Below, piece after piece: positions 58,258-64,000 of a stretch of 64,000 nt of DNA. The notes under the pieces are model-generated. The model was not told the origin of the DNA. It ran no database searches and saw only the letters and a list, made by a program, of their open reading frames with translations. The first letter of the stretch is position 1. The number at the start of each line of letters is the position of its first letter. Source of the DNA: Panopea generosa (Eukaryota; Mollusca; Bivalvia; Adapedonta; Hiatellidae); assembly GCA_029582155.1 (NCBI GenBank), contig CM055912.1:1426001-1490000 (forward strand). The letters are read 5' to 3'. The position numbers were made by a program, and so were the translations under genes.

Positions 58258-58478
58258 GGGCAGATAGGTGTATGGTGCTGTCGAAGATCACTAACCAATG
58301 AGAACCTAGGTTCGAGTCCAACTCTGTCAAAAACTTTATGTGACAAGATCTGCTGGTTACTTGAGGAGGATGGCGACTCTACTCAGATTCATGCTCAGGA
58401 GGTTTTCTTCCACCAATAAAACTGGTTGCCATATATAACCTTTAATGTGTTGAAAATAGGGTTAAACCACATTTAAAA
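58258..58478 (+). mobile_element. SINE, type 2, with head
   Basis: The head GTATGGTGCTGTCGAAGATC ends in CCTAGGTTCGAGTCCAACTC (B-box). The body has TTACTTGAGGAGGATGGCGA, CTCTACTCAGATTCATGCTC and CACCAATAAAACTGG, and the tail ATAACCTTTAATGTGTTGAA, then AATAGGGTTAAACC. Near full length. Confidence 0.7.
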
Positions 58479-58734
58479 TTTTTCATGTCGACCACTTAGA
58501 AGACACATGAAGCCTACATTATGGAAAGAGTATATACCTGTGAAGATTCAACAGATCCTACACATTGTCAGATGGTGTAAATATAGTCTCTTCATCACAT
58601 TAGACTGCATCAATATGTCTGTATCCAAACTAGTCATTACAATGTGACCTTGAAAAATATTAAAAAATTAACTTTGAAACAATCATATATATAATTCAGT
58701 TAGACAGTAAATAAGATTACATTTATTTTTAGCC

Positions 58735-58960
58735 TGGTCCGGTCAGCTCAGTCAGTAACTGTCCGACTTTCAATTATGCATTTGAATCCCCACCAAGCCA
58801 CAGTCTCCAAGATGACTGATATACAAAATTGTGTTTCATTTCATTCATCTCTCAAGTAGAAGATGGGTGTGCTTAAGTACTGGTTTACCTTTCGGGAATC
58901 CAGGAAACAGTGGTCAGTTAAATCATCTGTTAGTCCTCAATGTCACTTACAATAAACTAT
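58735..58960 (+). mobile_element. tRNA-derived SINE, type 4
   Basis: GGTCAGCTCAGTCAGTAACT, then GCATTTGAATCCCCACC (A/B-box like), a body with TTCATTCATCTCTCAAGTAG, and the tail GGAATCCAGGAAACAG, then CATCTGTTAGTCCTCAATGT. The order is the same as at 25320-25562 but on the opposite strand. Confidence 0.65.
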
Positions 58961-60519
58961 TTATACGTTGAACAAAAAAATTCCTTCTTTTTACTCAAAC
59001 ACTCTTTCAAAACCTAAATCAATATTAATTTCCCTTAATACTTTTTCTCTGCCATTAACCTCTTCCTAAAAGGAAACTGTATTGACCTTCACCTGTCTGT
59101 TTTTTTGCAGGGAAATCTCAGGTCACATGATAGTTCAATAAAATCATGAAACATAGAACATAGCTGTTTAGATGGCCTCTACACCCATTGAGAAACAGTC
59201 CAGTAAGAGATCCACTGTCCACAAGAGGAATGTTCAAATGTAGCAATAAATCTAGACGAATCAACCAACTGCTTTGTTTTGGCCAGCTGATCCTTCAATT
59301 CTCTTTTGTCAGAATGAGCTTCTAGATCAAACTTTTCTCTGATAAACACAAGCTACTTTTGTTTTCACTATTTTATCAATTTGCATGTATCCAGTACGTC
59401 TGGCGCAATAAGGCTTTGAAATGACTGATGTACTTTCTGAAATGATTATTCTATGCTTTAAGTACTATTAAAGTATTATTCTATGCATATGTACTAAAGT
59501 ATAATGTAGATATTCAAACACATGCCCATATATGGAATTATATGATTTTTTAAAAATAAATCTGCTATTATTTCACAAAACCTTGTCTTTAAGTTTTTAT
59601 TTCTGCTTCCATGCTGTTTGTATCAGAGTATCAGGTACAACATCATCAACCTTCTCTAGGTGAAAATCCTGTCTTCTCTTTCTTCTGTTACTTCAATATA
59701 GTGTCTTAACTCCAGCTAAACCATGGACTTAGCAAATGGAAACAATGATTAAAAAGTAAAAACACAATATTTAGAACATTACATCAATCAGTTTTCTGCC
59801 AACAAAGTGCAGACAAATTACTATTTAAACACAAACCAAAGTTATACGAGTTGCTGAAGTTATAGCTCAACAATTTTGACTGTCATTTTATGATGTAATT
59901 GGAATATCAAGGCATTTGTACCTATCCCTACTGGATCTGCCAGTGTATACTTTGTTTATGATTTATTATTTGTTCATAAAAATGTACCCTTGTATTTTTA
60001 TTACTATGATTATTATTATACGACTTATCAATTTCCATTGTTATGATTGGTTAATTACTAATCATGTATCCACCCATAGAAAGTGATATACACTTGGGAA
60101 AACAAACACATGTAAGGTGATGTCACAAGTATTTAGCAATATAACGTCAATAGATCAGTGTTTTAGCAAAACATTATGCCTGGCCATAGCGGTCCATACC
60201 AATATCTATGGACCTGGTTTCTGTTTTATCAACATATTTGTTTTGGCAGTTAACAGAAAAGTCTCAGAACCGGTAGTGTTCAAAAGTTTATTTTCAAAAC
60301 GTCAGGTACTGACATCATTCATGAAACGATTCTGTGAAAGCTACAAAATAATAAAACAATACGTTGTAGCTTAATCCAATAAACAATATATAAAATTACA
60401 ATTATTGTCTTTTGTTCTTAGCAACTGCTTACCCAAGTCTTACATAACCAAAATAATATATCAACATATCAATGAAAATAACGTTCTTAACTTTAAAACT
60501 GTTTAAATTCACTTACATG
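58961..60519. other. Unassigned spacer
   Basis: About 1.5 kb of AT-rich sequence. A frame of 85 codons at 60117-60374 has no motif. The far end of the BEL LTR may reach into the right part. Confidence 0.4.
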
Positions 60520-60682
60520 GTTGTCTTTGTAGGCAAAAAACAAAGGAAATTTTAAGAGCACGTTTACTCTGCACCGGCCATTTAAACAATGTTTTCGGAC
60601 CAAGGATGCTTCGTCCTTACGCCCCTCGCTCGTGGGCTTTTCATATAAATAATAATAATAATAAAAATACAATGACATAACA
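60520..60682 (-). mobile_element. BEL/Pao 3' LTR, start seen, far end unresolved
   Basis: On the minus strand a purine-rich GACGGGGAG immediately precedes TGTTATGTCATTG at 60682, about 130 bp after the integrase stop. This is the expected layout of polypurine tract followed by the first bases of the 3' LTR. Inside are a (TTA)n stretch that may serve as TATA region and a GTAAGT donor-like site near 60513. I could not place the end (expected …CA) because the 5' LTR is outside the window, so the right-to-left extent is a minimum. Confidence 0.55.
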
Positions 60683-60815
60683 CTCCCCGTCTGATATGAT
60701 AATATCACCTTACATACACTGATAATGAAAAAAAAAACAAACTTATAATCTGGTCCAGTGAATTAAAAATGCCTGATTTAACCAGGTTACACAAAGTTCT
60801 AGCAGAACACGCTAA

Positions 60816-61685
60816 TTATTGTTCGTTTGGCACAAGAAGCACAAATTCTGTTGATGGACGCTGAAAAACCTTTCGATCTGATCCGACGCGGACACTGATC
60901 TTGCGGACACGAGAATCATCGCTTTCAAAGGTCTTCTCGACAATTCCCATGGGCCAATCATTGCGGTGGACGGTCTTTTCACGCAACAGAACGATATCGC
61001 CCACTTCAAGGTTCCGGTTGTCCTGCTGCCATTTCTTTCGTAGTTGGAGTGAAGAGAGATACTCCCCTTTCCATCTCTTCCAAAAACAGTTAGAAAGGTA
61101 CTGTACACAACGCCATTGATTCTTATACAGGTCTTTTTGCGAAAACGTTTCAATGTTGAAGGAGTCCACAGAGTGTGTTGTCTTCAAGGTAAGTAAGGTC
61201 GCAGGAGACAAAAGAGAAGGCGACTGAGGATCAGCAGGAATGTCAGTAAGAGGGCGTGCGTTTATTATGGAACACACCTCCGCCATCAATGTTACTAAAA
61301 CTTCGTGTGTAAGTCGTGTGATTTTTGGATCCAACAACAAAGAATCCAGAATCCTCCGGGAAACACCAATTAGCCTTTCCCAGGCTCCACCCATATGAGA
61401 TGCGTGTGGTGGGTTAAACTTCCACTGGATTCCCCTCTTTGTCATGAAGTTCTGAAGATTGGAATCATTAATGTCGATCACGTTGATATTCATCTCTGTC
61501 GTAGCCCCGACGAAATTGGTACCACAGTCGGAGCAGATCAAGCGAACTTCACCCCTGAGTGCCGTAAAGCGACGAAGAGAATTGATGAAACTGGAGGCGC
61601 TCATCTCTTCTATCACCTCAATGTGGATAGCACGGATCGCCAAACATGTAAATATTACCGCCCATCTCTTAGCCTGTTTGCACAC
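60816..61685 (-). CDS. BEL/Pao integrase core, second frame
   Basis: This frame overlaps the end of the pol frame by about 17 bases and is offset by one. It continues the integrase with KRWAVIFTCLAIRAIHIEVI, the second Asp in LICSDCGTNFVG and the catalytic Glu in GGAWERLIGVSRR. A C-terminal part typical of BEL follows (GDIVLLREKTVHRNDWPMGI and ISVRVG). All three D,D,E residues are present across the two frames. It is not an independent gene: the start is inside the domain. The break is either a real inactivating indel, a sequencing error or a programmed shift. A break here is unusual for the group, so I favour inactivation or error. Confidence 0.88.
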   Translation of the reverse strand: MCKQAKRWAVIFTCLAIRAIHIEVIEEMSASSFINSLRRFTALRGEVRLICSDCGTNFVGATTEMNINVIDINDSNLQNFMTKRGIQWKFNPPHASHMGGAWERLIGVSRRILDSLLLDPKITRLTHEVLVTLMAEVCSIINARPLTDIPADPQSPSLLSPATLLTLKTTHSVDSFNIETFSQKDLYKNQWRCVQYLSNCFWKRWKGEYLSSLQLRKKWQQDNRNLEVGDIVLLREKTVHRNDWPMGIVEKTFESDDSRVRKISVRVGSDRKVFQRPSTEFVLLVPNEQ

Positions 61686-64000
61686 CTCTGGTTTTCCGAG
61701 TTACAATACCCCATGGCCCGAATACATCCACACCAATATACGAAAAGGGTGGCGCAGGATGCAGACGTGCTTCTGCGAGGTCGGCCATCTTAGGTTGCTG
61801 CTGTTTGCCACGTAGCTTCCGACACGTAACGCACTTCTGAATATGGGAGTTGACATGACGGCGACATCCCACTATCCAGTACCCGGCAGTTCTTATTGCC
61901 CCTTCAGTAAATATGCGCCCTTGGTGTTTAACTTCACGATGAAACTGAGCCACAAGTAATTCGGCAATGTAGCTCTTCTTAGGGATGATCAGTGGATTCT
62001 TCTCTTGAAGTGTCAAATTTGATCGTCGAAGTCGACCTCCAACTCTAAGCAATCCGGTGTCATCAATGAATGGGTCAAGGTTGAAAATTGGACTTGCACG
62101 GGAAACAGAATTTCCATCCTGGAGGGCTTCAATCTCATCTTGAAATGACTCATTCTGAACCACGCGTACAATCAAAATCTCGACCTTGCGTAGAGTGAAG
62201 GTAGCAGGAACCTCATCATTTTCATCACACTCTGTTCGTACAGTTTTTCGGTACACCCCAAAAAATACTTTTTGGATCAGTAAAATAGCTCTGGCAAGTC
62301 GAAACCAATCTGAAAACCTTTCAAAACGATGGGATCCTAATCCGGACGTCAATAATTTCTGCACCTCCGTCTTGTGGGAATATACTTCCATATCAATGTT
62401 GTCACCAAGGTCCAATGACTCATTATCGTCAATAGCATCAAGTAGTTCTGGTGGTCCATTCAACCAAAGACTGCTCTGTATGTCTCTGGCTAATACGGAA
62501 CGGGTGCCTTCATCTGCTGGATTTAACTTTGTTGGGATGTAGTTCCAGTCAATAGGTCTGCTGCATCTGCGTATCCTCTCTACACGATTTGCCACATAAG
62601 TAAAGAAACGTTTGGTTTCGTTTTGGATGTAGCCGATAACAACTTTGCTGTCAGTAAAGAACTGAACAGAATCAAAGTTTGTGTCGAGTTCCATATTGAT
62701 AACATCAAACAATTCGACGGCTAGGACCGCGGCACATAGTTCCAACCTAGGTATTGTATGGCCATGTTTAGGGGCCAACTTAGTTTTTCCCATGACAAAA
62801 CCAAGGCGCTGGTCTCCTGATGCCGACTTAAGTCTTAGGTAGGCAACTACTGCTATAGCTTTCAACGAGGCATCCGAGAATATAAGTAGATCTTTGCTGT
62901 CTGCTTGACTAATGGAAAGTCCACCGTAAGTGCGAAGAATCTGCAGATTCTCCAGACCCTTCAAAGATGACTTCCAATTTCTCCATTTTTGAAGAAAGTC
63001 TGGTGGCAAAGGCTCATCACAATCGAATCCACTCGTCATAGCCTCGCGAAGAATAGCCTTTCCAGCAATCGTCACTGGTGCCACGAAACCCAAGGGGTCA
63101 AACAAGCTATTGATCGACGAGAGGACCCGCCGTCTGGTAAATGGTTTCTCTTCTATGTTCACCTTGAACGTGAAGTGATCTTTCTGAAGACTCCAACACA
63201 CGCCCAAACTTCTCTGCGTTGGTAAATCGTCGTTACAGAGCTCTACATCTTTTAAATCTTTGGCAAGGTCTTTGTTATCGAACTCTGCAAGCACTTCACT
63301 GGAGTTGGACGATATCTTATGGAGCCGTAAATTACCATACTCTTGTAGACCTTTCTTGGTTCGCTGAAGTAAATCGATAGCTTTCTCTGCAGATGAATGT
63401 GAGGACAGAGCGTCATCCACATAAAAGTTACGATGGACGAAGGACTTCATGTCAGCTCCATACTTGACTGCTGCCTCATCTGCCGTTCGACGCAAACCAA
63501 AGGTCGCTACAGCAGGAGAGGGACTGTTCCCAAAAACATGAACCTTCATCTGGTAATCAACTAAGGGCTGGTGAAAGTCGTTCTCCTTGTGCCAAATGAA
63601 CCTTAGATACCGTCTATGATCACCATCAACCAAAAAACAATAAAACATCTGTTCTATGTCTGCCATTATAGCTACGGATTCTCTTCTAAATCTGAGTAGT
63701 ACTCCAACAAGGTTGTTCATAAGGTCGGGTCCACTCATCATGACGTCGTTCAGAGATACTCCGTTACATTTCGCAGAGGAATCGAAAACTCCACGGATCT
63801 TGTCTTTCTTCTGAGGGTGATAAACCCCGAAAAGAGGTAAGTACCAGCACTCGGTATTTGGTGGTAACGATGGTGCTAACTCAGCGTGACCTGCTTCAAA
63901 GAGAGCGCTCATAAATTCAAGGAAGTGGGTCCTCTTAGTAGCGTTTCTTGTAAGGTTGTTATCTAGACTAACAGCTCGGTCTAGTGCTTGCTTCCTGTTG
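61669..64000 (-). CDS. pol: BEL/Pao pol: reverse transcriptase, RNase H, start of integrase
   Basis: The frame is open to the window edge. ATG at 63912 is internal, with 29 more codons upstream. Counting from that ATG, reverse transcriptase shows ADIEQMFY near residue 85, a NSPSPAVATFGLRRT stretch near 130 and the catalytic YVDD at 164-167. The RNase H part has IFSDAS and FFTDSKVVIGYI. The N-terminal integrase zinc finger reads HREVKHQG then CVTCRKL, and the first catalytic Asp lies in YIGVDVFGPWG. The frame ends at TGA or TAA-type termination near 61669, a few residues into the core. The enzyme copies RNA to DNA and integrates it. Protease and Gag lie off the right edge. No other stop interrupts the 2.3 kb. 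Confidence 0.9.
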   Translation of the reverse strand, partial: NRKQALDRAVSLDNNLTRNATKRTHFLEFMSALFEAGHAELAPSLPPNTECWYLPLFGVYHPQKKDKIRGVFDSSAKCNGVSLNDVMMSGPDLMNNLVGVLLRFRRESVAIMADIEQMFYCFLVDGDHRRYLRFIWHKENDFHQPLVDYQMKVHVFGNSPSPAVATFGLRRTADEAAVKYGADMKSFVHRNFYVDDALSSHSSAEKAIDLLQRTKKGLQEYGNLRLHKISSNSSEVLAEFDNKDLAKDLKDVELCNDDLPTQRSLGVCWSLQKDHFTFKVNIEEKPFTRRRVLSSINSLFDPLGFVAPVTIAGKAILREAMTSGFDCDEPLPPDFLQKWRNWKSSLKGLENLQILRTYGGLSISQADSKDLLIFSDASLKAIAVVAYLRLKSASGDQRLGFVMGKTKLAPKHGHTIPRLELCAAVLAVELFDVINMELDTNFDSVQFFTDSKVVIGYIQNETKRFFTYVANRVERIRRCSRPIDWNYIPTKLNPADEGTRSVLARDIQSSLWLNGPPELLDAIDDNESLDLGDNIDMEVYSHKTEVQKLLTSGLGSHRFERFSDWFRLARAILLIQKVFFGVYRKTVRTECDENDEVPATFTLRKVEILIVRVVQNESFQDEIEALQDGNSVSRASPIFNLDPFIDDTGLLRVGGRLRRSNLTLQEKNPLIIPKKSYIAELLVAQFHREVKHQGRIFTEGAIRTAGYWIVGCRRHVNSHIQKCVTCRKLRGKQQQPKMADLAEARLHPAPPFSYIGVDVFGPWGIVTRKTRGVQTG

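Larger units (their letters stand above)
60816..64000 (-). mobile_element. pol: BEL/Pao LTR retrotransposon, internal region, partial
   Basis: The minus strand carries the pol region from part-way through reverse transcriptase to the end of integrase, cut by the right edge. Two open frames cover it (entries at 61669-64000 and 60816-61685), joined by a frame change. Domain order (reverse transcriptase, RNase H, zinc-binding H2C2, integrase core) and the motif set fit BEL/Pao and not Gypsy or Copia. It is by far the best preserved mobile element in the window, so its insertion is likely recent compared with the LINE, Tc1 and mariner debris. Confidence 0.9.

Noticed and set aside
60816..61153. 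113-codon minus-strand frame inside the integrase region
   Set aside because: Shadow of the BEL/Pao integrase in another frame. Plus-strand frames in 60.9-63.2 kb are shadows as well.

Overview
The window looks like accessory, repeat-rich DNA from an animal, most likely a bivalve or another mollusc. It is AT-rich, has intron-type splice signals, and carries many tRNA-derived SINEs, degenerate non-LTR and DNA transposons, a BEL/Pao retrotransposon and a TRIM/NHL-type gene of the kind expanded in molluscs. The organism is inferred from this repertoire and not proven. Nothing suggests a prokaryote: there are no operons, ribosome-binding sites or dense coding.

Layout. 1-922: 56-bp tandem array. 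1736-4446: 24-bp array (about 112 copies). 4870-5565: about 165-bp tandem repeat. 5850-7212: the only convincing host protein-coding region, the terminal exon of a TRIM-like protein (coiled coil plus NHL-type propeller). 7430-7905: diverged duplicated block. 8500-10245: a SINE and a decayed LINE. 10337-11672: ATC microsatellite and a 30-bp array. 11690-16400: mostly unassigned, with two SINE-like and inverted repeat copies. 16405-18290: two decayed LINEs in opposite orientation, one split by a 194-bp MITE. 20470-22375: two inverted copies of a foldback element. 22681-23030: mariner remnant. 23411-24590: 15-bp array. 25190-31640: SINEs, duplicated blocks and a long hairpin. 31648-38034: a 53-bp satellite of about 120 copies. 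38510-39090: nested direct and inverted repeats. 39655-41060: SINE and LINE. 41219-41500: 40-bp array. 41519-42427: decayed glycosyltransferase gene. 43791-44703: 70-bp array. 45121-46702: Tc1 remnant followed by a second 40-bp array. 47700-51720: small repeats, a hairpin element, a decayed fragment of an uncharacterised protein family, and a roughly 160/187-bp satellite split by a SINE with a visible target-site duplication. 52973-53217: 31-bp array. 54088-54258: a possible terminal exon on the minus strand. 60520-64000: a BEL/Pao pol region on the minus strand, running off the right edge.

In total, at least twelve unrelated tandem-repeat families occupy about a quarter of the window (my hand sum is roughly 16-17 kb). 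Most long open frames are by-products of arrays whose period is a multiple of three. The genes do not form a pathway. The mobile elements and arrays interact as nested insertions: SINE in satellite, MITE in LINE, Tc1 remnant beside an array. All family assignments come from reading motifs by eye. No search was run.
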